DNA from: Nocardia sputorum | GTDB taxonomy: Bacteria; Actinomycetota; Actinomycetes; Mycobacteriales; Mycobacteriaceae | Assembly: GCF_027924405.1 (NCBI RefSeq) | Contig: NZ_AP026978.1 | Span: forward strand, 6,262,001-6,326,000 | Direction of reading: 5' to 3' | DNA: 64,000 nt | Part shown: positions 37,754 through 46,651 of the stretch, piece by piece | How positions within the stretch are numbered: position 1 is the stretch's first letter | Layout: each line of letters begins with the position of its first letter | Translations under genes and position numbers: made by a program | The notes under the pieces: generated by a model | What the model was told of the DNA's origin: nothing | What the model saw: the letters and a program-made list of their open reading frames with translations, nothing else | Databases searched by the model: none

Positions 37754-38386
37754 ATGGAGTCGGAAGAAGCCACCCCGGGATCGGTTCGCCCAGGTGGACG
37801 CACAGCGCGCGTCCGCGCCGCCGTCCTGCGAGCGGCGGGCGACCTGCTGGCCGAACGCGGCTTCGCCCACCTCGACCTCGGGGAGGTCGCCGCGCGCGCC
37901 GAAGTCGGCAAGACCACCGTCTACCGCCGCTGGCGCACACCCACCGGCCTGATCGCCGACCTGCTGGTCGACATGGCCGAGCAGTCGCTGCCGCACGCCG
38001 ACACCGGCTCCCTGCTCGGCGATCTCAGCGCCAACGCCCGCCTGGTCGCGAGAACACTGTCCGACCCCCGCCAAGGCAGGCTGTTTCGCGCCGTTATCGC
38101 GGCCGCCACCTGCGACGAGTCCGCCGCAACCGCACTGCGCCGCTTCTACGACGTGCGCCTCACCGAATGGTCGGCGTGTGTGGCGGCCGCCGTCGCGCGC
38201 GGCGAAGCGCCGGAGCACACCGACGCGCGCGCGGTGCTGTCGGCGGTGTCGGCCCCGCTCTATTACCGGCTGCTCGCCAGCGGCGACCCGATAGACGACG
38301 CCGCGGCGGATACGGCCGCCCGCGCCGCCGTCGACGCCGTGGCCGCGGGCACGTTCGTGCCTACGGGCTCCCCGCCGGTCGCCTAG
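37754..38386 (+). CDS. TetR family transcriptional regulator
   Basis: 210 residues. N-terminal HTH: GDLLAERGFAHLDLGEVAAR then AEVGKTTVYRRWRTPTGLIA; C-terminal helical ligand domain. Divergent from the aldo/keto reductase, which it probably represses; the 113-bp gap holds GAACGTTC (8-bp palindrome) and an AT-rich TATAGTTCCGTTAAC stretch as possible promoter and operator. GGAG lies upstream of ATG. It overlaps the end of the next convergent gene by 4 bp. Confidence 0.9.
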   Translation: MESEEATPGSVRPGGRTARVRAAVLRAAGDLLAERGFAHLDLGEVAARAEVGKTTVYRRWRTPTGLIADLLVDMAEQSLPHADTGSLLGDLSANARLVARTLSDPRQGRLFRAVIAAATCDESAATALRRFYDVRLTEWSACVAAAVARGEAPEHTDARAVLSAVSAPLYYRLLASGDPIDDAAADTAARAAVDAVAAGTFVPTGSPPVA

Positions 38387-38976
38387 CCGAGCACGGCCGC
38401 CGCGTTCCAGTCCGCCCGGCGGCCGGTGAAAGCGAGAACCCGCTCCAGGGCCGGCGCTTCCGCCGCGACCGGCACCACCGGGCCGAACAGCCCGGGCACA
38501 CCCTCGGCCGGGGTGGCACACAGCATGTCCAGCAGGACGGCCAGATGGCCGGCGTCGCAGGTGAAGGGCTGACCGGTTGCTTTCGCGAGATCCCAGCCGT
38601 GCACGACCACCTCGTCCAGGGCGATCCTCGCCATCACCGGCGCGGGCTCGCTCACTCCGCCCGCCTCCGTCACGCCGTCCCAGGCCGTGGGCTCCCGCCA
38701 CGCCGCCACCAAGGCGTCCAGCTGCGCCGGAATCCGCGCGCGCCAATCTTCCGGCAGGACGCGATCGGCAGGGGGAGGCGGCGCGACCGATCCGCCGACG
38801 GCCTCCTTGGTGGCCGACTGACGGAATGCCTCGGTCAGATCGATGACGTGCGCGAGCAGATCGCGGACCGTGGTGTCGGCGCACGGCGTCGCCGCCGCGA
38901 GCTGATCGTCGGTGATGCCGCCGACGACGCTCGCCAAAGCGGCGGCCGCGGGATCGAAGTCGAACTCGGGATTCAT
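38383..38976 (-). CDS. TIGR03086 / maleylpyruvate isomerase-type (DinB-like) protein
   Basis: 197 residues from ATG 38976, with GAGGAGG upstream. Four-helix bundle of the mycothiol-dependent maleylpyruvate isomerase N-terminal type: TTVRDLLAHVIDLTEAFR with the metal His, and ARIALDEVVVHGWDLAKATG with the second His pair. Such proteins act on mycothiol-linked substrates or have unknown roles. Convergent with and overlapping TetR by 4 bp. Confidence 0.85.
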   Translation of the reverse strand: MNPEFDFDPAAAALASVVGGITDDQLAAATPCADTTVRDLLAHVIDLTEAFRQSATKEAVGGSVAPPPPADRVLPEDWRARIPAQLDALVAAWREPTAWDGVTEAGGVSEPAPVMARIALDEVVVHGWDLAKATGQPFTCDAGHLAVLLDMLCATPAEGVPGLFGPVVPVAAEAPALERVLAFTGRRADWNAAAVLG

Positions 38977-39103
38977 CCGGCCTCCTCGGGGTGTGTGAAG
39001 TCTCCGGGAATGCAGACGAAACGAGGCGGCGAAAGTAAGCGGCGGGTCGTTCCGCAACCAACTCGTAGCGGCGAAAAGCCCTGGATAAGCGGATAATTGA
39101 AAG

Positions 39104-39352
39104 ATGAAGGGTGATCGAGTGGAGATCGTCGTCGACGTCGGCGGCGGGTCTCGCAATTACGAGATCGCGGCTACCCGGGCGGGGCGGCGGGTCGAGGTAC
39201 GGATCGCGCGCGGCGTGGTGGAAGTCAGCGAAGTGACGCGATCGGGGGTGGCGGTGCGGACCGCGCGGTTCATGGCCGGGCGCACCCTCGCGGTGGTCGA
39301 GCACCCCGCGAACGGAACCGCGCCGCAAGCCGGCGAAGAGCGGCGAACATGA
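39104..39352 (+). CDS. Small hypothetical protein (82 residues)
   Basis: A basic, mostly beta-strand-like protein: RVEIVVDVGGGSRNYEIAAT, then repeated Val-rich strands (RRVEVRIARGVVEVSEVTR). No family recognised. GATAAT (39092-39097) lies 6 nt before the ATG, a near-consensus -10 in leaderless position, which supports it as a real gene. Stands alone and divergent from the isomerase-type gene. Confidence 0.6.
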   Translation: MKGDRVEIVVDVGGGSRNYEIAATRAGRRVEVRIARGVVEVSEVTRSGVAVRTARFMAGRTLAVVEHPANGTAPQAGEERRT

Positions 39353-39482
39353 CCGGTCCGATGCTTGCCGTAGGTGCGGACCACGGGCATCCTCGATCCA
39401 GTCGAAGTTGATCGTCCGCCTCGATTGCGGCGTCCCGTGACGGGTATGCCGATCGAGAGGCCCACGCGGAGAGGAGCGCACG

Positions 39483-39710
39483 ATGTCAGATCCCCTTGCC
39501 GACGCGGTCCCGGAGGCCGATCTCGCCGAGCAGTCGGTTCCGGCGTACCCGGAGGAACCCGTGCTCGCCGACGACCTGCCCGAGCAGGACGACGCCGTCG
39601 GACGAGCGGTTCTGGAGCGCGACGTCTTGGAGGCGAACCCGGCGGACGTGATGGAGCAGTCCATCGCGGTTCCGCTCGACGACGACCCCGAGGACGAATT
39701 CGGCTACTGA
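39483..39710 (+). CDS. Small acidic protein (75 residues)
   Basis: Strongly acidic (about one third Asp/Glu), without membrane segment or Cys. The C-terminus NPADVMEQSIAVPLDDDPED fits a short motif (A-D-V-x-E-Q ... V-P-x-D-D) I associate with small actinobacterial proteins of unknown function. GAGAGGAG lies upstream of the ATG. Its stop is inside a hairpin shared with the end of menD. Confidence 0.7.
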   Translation: MSDPLADAVPEADLAEQSVPAYPEEPVLADDLPEQDDAVGRAVLERDVLEANPADVMEQSIAVPLDDDPEDEFGY

Positions 39711-39731
39711 CCGGGCGCGCGCCCGGTCAGG
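39708..39731. terminator. Palindromic terminator holding both convergent stop codons
   Basis: CTGACCGGGCGC followed directly by GCGCCCGGTCAG: a perfect 24-bp palindrome. It contains the TGA of the small acidic protein at one end and the TGA of menD (minus strand) at the other, so one element ends translation and probably transcription both ways. Confidence 0.75.
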
Positions 39732-41370
39732 GCTGGATCTTCGCCCGCACCGCCGCGTGCAGTTCGCGCAGGCTGGACCGCTCGGTGGCCACCTCGAGCA
39801 CCCGCATGCCATGAGCACGCCCGGTCAGCTCGACGGCCAGCTGCTGCGGGTCCACCTGCCGGTGCGGGATGCGATAGGCGGCGCACAACGCGGCGAGATC
39901 CATGCCGTGCGGCGTGCCGAAGACCCGCTCGAACACCCCCGCGTACTGCGGGTCGCCCTGCTCGAGCAGTTCGAAGATGCCACCGCCGTCGTCGTTGGCG
40001 ACGACGATGGTCAGATCGGCGGGCCGCGGTTCGCCGGGCCCGATCAGCAGGCCGGACGCGTCGTGCAGGAAGGTCAGGTCACCGATCAGAGCGATGGTGC
40101 GCCCGTCGTGGTGCAGCGCCGCGCCGACCGCGGTGGACACCGTGCCGTCGATACCGGCCACGCCGCGATTCGACAGCACCTTGATCCCCGGACGCGGATG
40201 CGACACCAGCGCGGCGTCGCGCACCGGGTTGGAGGCGCCGAGCAGGAGTTGATCGCCGTCGCGCAGCGCGTCCATCACGACGGCGGCGACGTGCAATCCG
40301 GTGGGTTTGGGGTGCCGTGCGAGTTCGGCGCGCACCACCTGGTCGGCTTTCGCGTTCAACTCGCGGCAGTGTTCCAGCCATTGCGCGCTGGGAGCGCCGG
40401 TGGCGACGGCGCGCGTCCCGGTGCCGACCACGTTGCCGGATACGTCGGGCCACCGCGGGCCGGTGGTCAGCGCGTAGACCCGCACGTCCGGGTCGGCGAG
40501 CACCTTCGAGACCTGCCGGTGCAGGGTGGGGCGGCCGGTGATGATCGCTTGCTTCGGCCGCAGCAGCGGCAGCGCGAGCGGATGCAGCGCGGGGCCGTGC
40601 ATGGGGGCCGTGGGCTCGGCGACGGTCGGCAGTTCCGCCAACTCCGGCCGCAGCCCGGCGCCGTGTCCGGAGATCACGACCGTGTCCGGCGTGAGATCGA
40701 GATCGAGCGGGACGTCCAGGGTCGCGTACTGCGTCTCGGTCCAAGCGCACTCGCCCGCGCGGCCCGCGGGCGCCGTCTCCCCCGGCCTCAGATCCGGAAC
40801 CAGCGGCTCGCGCAGCGGGACGTCGAAGTGCACCGGGCCCGCGTTGCCGGAGCGGGTGCCGCGGGCCGCGGCCAGCACCCGGCAGACCGCGGAGCGCCAC
40901 TGGCTGTTCTGCTGGCCGTAGGGCGGGTGATCGGCGTCGCCCGCCTCCTCCTCCGCGAGACCGAGTGAGATGGTGGCCCGGACCTGGCTGCCGAACAGGC
41001 CGAACTGTTCCACGGTCTGATTGGCGCCGGACCCGAGCAGTTCGTAGGGCCGGTTGGCGCTGAGCACCACCAGCGGGACCCGGGCGTAGTTCGCTTCCAG
41101 CACGGCAGGCCCGAGGTTGGCCACCGCGGTCCCCGAGGTCATCACGACCGGGACCGGGAGCCGGCTCGCGATCGAGAGCCCGACGGCGAGGAAGCCCGCC
41201 GTGCGCTCATCGATCCGCATGTGCAGCCGCAGCCGCCCGGCCGCGTCGGCGGCCTGAAGGGCGAAGGCCAGCGGAGCGTTCCGGGAGCCGGGGCACAGGA
41301 CGACATCCCGCACGCCCCCGCGCACGAACTCGTCGACGACGACCTGCGCTTGTGCTGTAGACGGGTTCAC
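39727..41370 (-). CDS. menD: SEPHCHC synthase MenD
   Basis: 547 residues, thiamine-diphosphate enzyme joining 2-oxoglutarate and isochorismate for menaquinone. N-terminal [16 protein letters not shown] and [15 protein letters not shown], central [17 protein letters not shown]-terminal ThDP/Mg motif [12 protein letters not shown] ... [13 protein letters not shown]. Start GTG 41370 ([15 protein letters not shown]): GGAGG and a CAGTCT hexamer lie just upstream. A longer frame to 41730 is non-coding. Expected neighbours menC and menH are not here. Confidence 0.95.
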   Translation of the reverse strand: MNPSTAQAQVVVDEFVRGGVRDVVLCPGSRNAPLAFALQAADAAGRLRLHMRIDERTAGFLAVGLSIASRLPVPVVMTSGTAVANLGPAVLEANYARVPLVVLSANRPYELLGSGANQTVEQFGLFGSQVRATISLGLAEEEAGDADHPPYGQQNSQWRSAVCRVLAAARGTRSGNAGPVHFDVPLREPLVPDLRPGETAPAGRAGECAWTETQYATLDVPLDLDLTPDTVVISGHGAGLRPELAELPTVAEPTAPMHGPALHPLALPLLRPKQAIITGRPTLHRQVSKVLADPDVRVYALTTGPRWPDVSGNVVGTGTRAVATGAPSAQWLEHCRELNAKADQVVRAELARHPKPTGLHVAAVVMDALRDGDQLLLGASNPVRDAALVSHPRPGIKVLSNRGVAGIDGTVSTAVGAALHHDGRTIALIGDLTFLHDASGLLIGPGEPRPADLTIVVANDDGGGIFELLEQGDPQYAGVFERVFGTPHGMDLAALCAAYRIPHRQVDPQQLAVELTGRAHGMRVLEVATERSSLRELHAAVRAKIQP

Positions 41371-41762
41371 GCCTCCAGACTGGCAGACAGCCAACGAGAA
41401 GTCCCCGCCGGGAGGCTCGCAATCACACTGTGTCCTCGCCCACTGCCGGCTCACTCCCCGGCAGCCGGGCCCACGACGAAGCGATCGGCGACGGCGGCAC
41501 CGTATCGCCTCCCGAAGCAAAGCAATGCCGGGCTCGGCGCCACTCGGCCGGCCCGCCACTCGGCGGCTCGCGGCGAAGTGTCCCGCCTCAGATGACCCAC
41601 GCATACTGGGCAGCTTCACTTCAACCGCCGCACACCGAGCACTTCGCGCCGAGCCGGAACCCGGTACTCCGCCTACGCCACGCAGGATCCCGACAACCAC
41701 GCCAACGACGCACCGGCCGACAGAGGACACACGGCCGCGACATCCCGGAAGCAGGCCCCATG

Positions 41763-42044
41763 TCGTCGCCCTACCTACTCACCCGATGGCACCGGCTCGA
41801 CTCCCGGTTTCGAGCGAAGCGAGACCGAGCATCCGCCGTTCGCGCGCTGGCAAACCAACACAGCCCGGCTCACGTCCGAGCAGCCGATGCGCAGGCGACG
41901 AAGTCACCCACCACGGCGCACGCGACGCACCGGCCGATGTCACGCGACCGCGATGCCCCGGAGGCAGAGCAGAGGTCGTCGCCCTACCTCCTCACCCGAC
42001 GGCACCGGCTCGACTACCGGTTTCGAGCGAAGCGAGACCTAGCA
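41763..42044 (+). repeat. Two-copy imperfect direct repeat, 212 bp apart
   Basis: A 70-bp unit at 41763-41832 recurs at 41975-42044 with about four mismatches. It starts TCGTCGCCCTACCT and ends CGAGCGAAGCGAGACC(G/T)AGCAT. The flanking GACGCACCGGCCGA is also duplicated (41707 and 41923, offset 216). The second copy ends GACCTAGCAT, the same bases that form the -10 of menB at 43524-43532. Confidence 0.8.
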
Positions 42045-42061
42045 TGTTCCGTTCGCGGCCC

Positions 42062-42128
42062 GGCTCGCGTTCGAGTGGCCGCCGCGTCCGCGACGAAGTC
42101 GCAAGCGGTGGTCGCTCGAACGCGAGCC
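42062..42128. repeat. 14-bp inverted repeat with 39-bp spacer
   Basis: GGCTCGCGTTCGAG (42062-42075) and its exact complement CTCGAACGCGAGCC (42115-42128). It lies 44 bp past the end of the following minus-strand gene, so could terminate it. Its CTCGAACGCGA core is also found near 21994. Confidence 0.6.
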
Positions 42129-42172
42129 ATAAGGGGGCCGCGAACACGCAGCGCCGCAGGCGCTGCCAGAAG

Positions 42173-42619
42173 TTACTTGGCGTGCTTCTCGATCAGGTCG
42201 CCGACCCGCGGCAGCGCCTCGACGACGTTCTTCTTGGCCGAGGAACGCATCGAGGAGTAGACCTTCTGCAACGCAGGGCGGCTGGAGGCCTCGGCCCGGG
42301 CGTCGGTGACGGCGAGCAACGCCTCGGCGACCTCGTCGGACTTGGCGACGAGCAGGTCGGCGAACTTGCCGTTGCCCGACGCGGTGTACTCCTGCCAGAA
42401 CGGCTCCAGCTGCGCGACCAGCTTGGGCGCCAACGACTCCAGCGCATCGGGGACGATGGACGGGCTGATCTTCTTGACCGCCGCGTAGCCACCCTTCACA
42501 GCCAGGCCGGACGCACCACCCTTGTCCGACACCTCGGCGTCGAGAACCTCGACGGCATCGGCAAGGAAAGCCGGGCGCTTCGCGTCGTCGAGCAGGGATT
42601 CAGACAGTGCTGCAACCAC
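42173..42619 (-). CDS. Conserved hypothetical protein (helical, DUF6918-like)
   Basis: 148 residues from GTG 42619, with GGAGG 9 nt upstream. All-helical, Ala/Lys-rich: KRPAFLADAVEVLDAEVSDK, LVAQLEPFWQEYTASG, SSMRSSAKKNVVEALPRVGD. It resembles from memory a small family present in this chromosomal region of mycobacteria (DUF6918), with no known function. It is soluble and has no catalytic motif. It lies 74 bp after the thioesterase gene. Confidence 0.75.
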   Translation of the reverse strand: MVAALSESLLDDAKRPAFLADAVEVLDAEVSDKGGASGLAVKGGYAAVKKISPSIVPDALESLAPKLVAQLEPFWQEYTASGNGKFADLLVAKSDEVAEALLAVTDARAEASSRPALQKVYSSMRSSAKKNVVEALPRVGDLIEKHAK

Positions 42620-42693
42620 TTTCAGGTTCCTCCGGATCGGTATCGATGAACGAGCGAGGGCAACTATACGCACCCGCGCCAGCATTCACCCGG

Positions 42694-43350
42694 CTACGGC
42701 TGCCACGGAAGCAACTCGACCATCAGACCTTCGCAGTCGGCGAGCAGATCGCCCTGCTCATCGAGCAATTCGGCGGTGATGAAAGTTTTTCGTCCTTCGA
42801 TCCGGTCGACCCGTCCGCGAACCGTCAGTTGCGTTTCCAGCGGAGTGATCTTGCGGTAGTTCACGTGCAGGTACGCGGTGCGGCTGATCGGCCGTCCGGC
42901 GTAGTGCACGACCATGCCGAGCAGGTCGTCGAACAGCAGCGGCAGCACGCCGCCGTGCGCGGCGCCGTTGCCGCCGAGATGGAAGCGGCGGAACACGCCC
43001 GCCATCTCGATGCCGTCCGGCCCTGCCGCGACCACCTGCCACGGCAGCAGCAGGAGGCTTCCCCGTCCCGGCAATTCGACGGCGCGGCCCGCGGGCCCCT
43101 GCAGCTCGGGGGCGCGGTAGGGCTCCAGCAATTCGATCAGCTCGCGGGCTTTGGCTTGCGCGGCCCCGAAGACGTCGTCCGGCGCGTCCACGGACACCGC
43201 GAGATCCTGCAACGTCCGCATGGCTTCCACGAACCCGCCGAAGTCGGGCCCGACCTTCGCCGGCCTGACCTTCGGGAACCCGCCGTGCTTCTCGTACCGG
43301 GACCCGTCCACCGCGCTCCGGTCTATAACCGGTTTCACTCGCTCGCTCAT
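42694..43350 (-). CDS. PaaI-type hot-dog thioesterase
   Basis: 218 residues. A C-terminal hot-dog domain (about 105-215) has the acyl-CoA thioesterase motif NGAAHGGVLPLLFDDLLGMV, with His-Gly-Gly and the acidic residue on the long helix. The N-terminal 100 residues are helical. It hydrolyses acyl- or aroyl-CoA esters. It is divergent from menB, whose product DHNA-CoA needs a thioesterase in menaquinone synthesis, so a DHNA-CoA hydrolase role is plausible but unproven. TACCGT lies 6 nt before ATG 43350: leaderless. The start codes MSERV within an AGCGAGCGA repeat. Confidence 0.85.
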   Translation of the reverse strand: MSERVKPVIDRSAVDGSRYEKHGGFPKVRPAKVGPDFGGFVEAMRTLQDLAVSVDAPDDVFGAAQAKARELIELLEPYRAPELQGPAGRAVELPGRGSLLLLPWQVVAAGPDGIEMAGVFRRFHLGGNGAAHGGVLPLLFDDLLGMVVHYAGRPISRTAYLHVNYRKITPLETQLTVRGRVDRIEGRKTFITAELLDEQGDLLADCEGLMVELLPWQP

Positions 43351-43538
43351 ACCTGCACGGTAACGCGTAGTTTTACACCGTCAAATCGAGGTCTCGCCGA
43401 TCCCGGGCGAATAGCCGGGGTTCGTGGCGACCGCACCGCATTGCCGACTTCCGGGGCCGAGGCGCTCGCACCCCGAGATAGTCGCGGCTCACGGGCCCGA
43501 CCACGACTTTCGAGCCGCGCGCGACCTAGCATTGCCCG

Positions 43539-44432
<894 letters not shown>

Positions 44433-44433
44433 C

Positions 44434-44826
44434 ATGGACATCCTCAGCAGCCGGATCATCCTGCGGCCCGCCGACTACGAGGCCACGCTCGCGTTCTATC
44501 GGGACGGGCTGGAGCTGGCCGTCGCGCGGGAGTATCCGGGCGGCACGGTCTTCTTCGCCGGACAGTCGCTGATCGAGGTGGCCGCGCACGGCGGGTCGGG
44601 CAGGTCGTCGTCGTTCGAGGGCGCGATCTGGCTCCAGGTGCGCGACGTGTCGGACGCCGCCGCGGAACTGGCGCTGAAGGGCATCGCGATCGATCGGGCC
44701 CCGGTCGAGGAGCCGTGGGGTTTGCACGAGATGTGGGTGCGCGATCCCGACGGTGTGCCGATCGTGTTCGTTGAGGTTCCGCCGACCCATCCGATCCGGC
44801 GGGATTCCCGCTGGCCGGCGTCGTAA
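44434..44826 (+). CDS. VOC family protein co-transcribed with menB
   Basis: 130 residues, single VOC unit pair: SRIILRPADYEATLAFYRDG at the start and MWVRDPDGVPIVFVEVP at the end, where the Glu is a likely metal ligand. It begins 1 nt after menB stops, so translation is coupled. M. tuberculosis has a similar glyoxalase-like gene (Rv0546c) by menB. Substrate unknown; a link to quinone precursors is only suggested by position. Confidence 0.88.
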   Translation: MDILSSRIILRPADYEATLAFYRDGLELAVAREYPGGTVFFAGQSLIEVAAHGGSGRSSSFEGAIWLQVRDVSDAAAELALKGIAIDRAPVEEPWGLHEMWVRDPDGVPIVFVEVPPTHPIRRDSRWPAS

Positions 44827-45086
44827 CAACGGTTCCGTTCGGTAGTTGCGCGGGCCGCGCCGAGTTGCCAACGTGTCGACCGGCGAGGACGATAACGCTC
44901 GGATGGCCACCCGACCGCCGACGTTTGGGCCGGCTGTGTCCGTGTCCCGTCCGACGAGTGAATCGCAGTCTCGATGTCTGTCGTATCCGAGCCCCGATCC
45001 GACCGGGTGGCCGCGCCGCGGGTGCGCCACTCCGGCAGACCGACCCGTTCCGCACGCGGCGACGCGGGCATGACACGATCCCTACC

Positions 45087-45167
45087 GTGAGGGAGTGCAG
45101 CGAGCGAGCCATGGGCACTGCGGCTCTGGGCACCACCGAGTCCGGCGAGCGGCGAGGCACGGCATGA
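45087..45167 (+). CDS. Candidate 26-residue leader ORF overlapping menE
   Basis: GTG 45087 opens a frame starting MRECSERAMGTAALG and ending with TGA 45165-45167 inside the ATGA of menE. CACGAT (45074-45079) lies 7 nt upstream, a weak -10 in leaderless position. Its first 27 nt match the short ORF before the Mam gene at about 22 positions, and both encode a Ser-Glu-Arg. It may be a translational coupling leader. The rest of the 337-bp gap after the VOC gene shows no other gene. Confidence 0.4.
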   Translation: MRECSERAMGTAALGTTESGERRGTA

Positions 45168-46324
45168 CCAAGACACTGCGTACCTTGCCGATGCCCACCG
45201 GGTCCGGTCTCGGCGACGTCATGCCCCACCTGCGAGAGGCGCTGGAAGGTAGCGGGGCGGCGTGGCTGCCCATTCCCACCAGCGATCGGCGTGAGGCCAG
45301 ACGCCTGAGCGACGCCTTGTCGCCGGGCGAGCCGATCGATGAGGACATCGCTCTGGTGGTGACCACCTCCGGCACCACCGGCGTGCCGAAGGGCGCGATG
45401 CTCAGTTCGGCCGCCCTGCGCGCCAGCGGCACCGCGACCCACGACCGGCTCGGCGGCCCCGGCAACTGGTTGCTGGCCCTGCCGACCCATCACATCGCCG
45501 GCATCCAGGTGCTGTTGCGCAGCATCCTGGCGGGAACCGAGCCCACCGTGCTGGACGTATCCGGCGGGTTCCTGCCGGAGGCTCTTGGTGGCGCCATCTC
45601 GGGTATGCGCGGGGAACGCCGCTACACCGCCCTGGTGCCGACCCAGTTGATCAAGGCGCTCGAGTCGCCGGTCGCCACCACCGCGCTGGCCGAGCTCGAC
45701 GGCGTGCTGGTGGGCGGCGCGGCCACTCCGCTGCCGGTCTACGAGCGCGCGCGAGCCGCGGGCATTACCGTGGTGCGCACCTACGGCATGAGCGAGACAT
45801 GCGGCGGCTGCGTGTACGACGGCGTGCCGCTGGAGGGCACGAAGGTCCGCATCGAAGAGGGCCGGGTCGTGCTGGGCGGCGCGATGATCGCCTCTGGTTA
45901 CCGCAATCAGCCCGACCATCCCGCCTTCGCCGAACCGGGCTGGTTCCGCACCGAGGACGCGGGCACCTTCGACCACGGCGTACTGAGCATCACCGGACGG
46001 CTCGACGAGGCCATCACGACCGGCGGCTTGCTGGTTATTCCGCAGGTCGTCGAGGCCGTGCTGATCAATCACCCGGCGATCCGCGAGGTGGTCGTGCTCG
46101 GCCTGCCCGACGAACGACTCGGCCAGCGCGTCGCCGTCGCGGTGATCCCCGCACCCGGCGCCACACCCGACCTGGCCGAGCTGCGCGAATACGTCGCCGA
46201 CGAACTCGACTCCATCGCGGCCCCCCGCGAACTCGCCGTCCTCGACGAGTTCCCCCTCCGCGGCCCCGGCAAGCCCGACCGCGCCAAACTCCGCGAATAC
46301 CTGCTGGCCGACTCGAGCCGCTAG
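45164..46324 (+). CDS. menE: o-succinylbenzoate-CoA ligase
   Basis: 386 residues, short acyl-adenylate ligase. P-loop VVTTSGTTGVPKGAML, then YGMSETCGG (A5), WFRTEDAG (A7 with the ribose-binding Asp) and C-terminal GPGKPDRAKL with the catalytic Lys. It activates OSB to OSB-CoA before MenB. ATG 45164 has GAGG upstream and overlaps the stop of a 26-codon ORF. The N-terminal domain is shorter than in typical AMP ligases, as in mycobacterial MenE. Confidence 0.94.
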   Translation: MTKTLRTLPMPTGSGLGDVMPHLREALEGSGAAWLPIPTSDRREARRLSDALSPGEPIDEDIALVVTTSGTTGVPKGAMLSSAALRASGTATHDRLGGPGNWLLALPTHHIAGIQVLLRSILAGTEPTVLDVSGGFLPEALGGAISGMRGERRYTALVPTQLIKALESPVATTALAELDGVLVGGAATPLPVYERARAAGITVVRTYGMSETCGGCVYDGVPLEGTKVRIEEGRVVLGGAMIASGYRNQPDHPAFAEPGWFRTEDAGTFDHGVLSITGRLDEAITTGGLLVIPQVVEAVLINHPAIREVVVLGLPDERLGQRVAVAVIPAPGATPDLAELREYVADELDSIAAPRELAVLDEFPLRGPGKPDRAKLREYLLADSSR

Positions 46325-46413
46325 CGGATCACCGAGCAGCGCCCACGACTCGCGCTGCCCACAGCTACGACCGCTGACTCCATGCGGCTACCGAGTGGCA
46401 GCGGCACTTCGAT

Positions 46414-46451
46414 GCTCGCTCGATCCGAAACCGGGCATGGATCGAGCGAGC
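46414..46451. terminator. 13-bp inverted repeat downstream of menE
   Basis: GCTCGCTCGATCC, 12 bp, GGATCGAGCGAGC, perfect arms, 90 bp past the menE stop. It may be its terminator. The remaining gap up to 46650 holds two more palindromes, CCGCGAC-GCA-GTCGCGG (46577-46593) and ACAGCGCTGT (46602-46611), which could be operators of the exporter genes that follow; no gene is visible. Confidence 0.5.
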
Positions 46452-46632
46452 TGGTTCTCAGGGCCGGTCACTACAGCCGGACGCCGTTGACCACCAGCGC
46501 GACCCCGCAAGGCCGCATCCTGAGAACTCGGCAGTCGACGACTTCTGCGCGCAAGCGACTGAGGGCCGCCAACACGCCGCGACGCAGTCGCGGCCGATGT
46601 GACAGCGCTGTGCAAGAGCCGTGCAAGTCGGG

Positions 46633-46651
46633 GTGTCCACAGTTGTCCACA
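46633..46651 (+). promoter_or_regulatory. Two tandem DnaA-box-like sites at the exporter start codon
   Basis: GTGTCCACA (46633-46641) and TTGTCCACA (46643-46651), one helical turn apart. The second is the exact actinobacterial DnaA-box consensus and its last base is the A of the ATPase gene ATG. DnaA or another protein could block the promoter or ribosome entry. Confidence 0.5.

Larger units (their letters stand above)
41371..42172. other. Non-coding, repeat-bearing gap upstream of menD
   Basis: About 800 bp without a supportable gene. Long open frames on the plus strand (41430-42260, 41525-42649) run into the antisense of the next gene and are low-complexity Arg/Pro/Thr. The stretch holds a two-copy direct repeat and a 14-bp inverted repeat. 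It may be the remnant of a lost gene; menC would be expected near menD by synteny, but nothing recognisable remains. Confidence 0.6.

Noticed and set aside
41430..42649. Two plus-strand frames of 276 and 374 codons
   Set aside because: Low-complexity Arg/Pro/Thr composition, no start signal, and they run antisense through the gene at 42173-42619.
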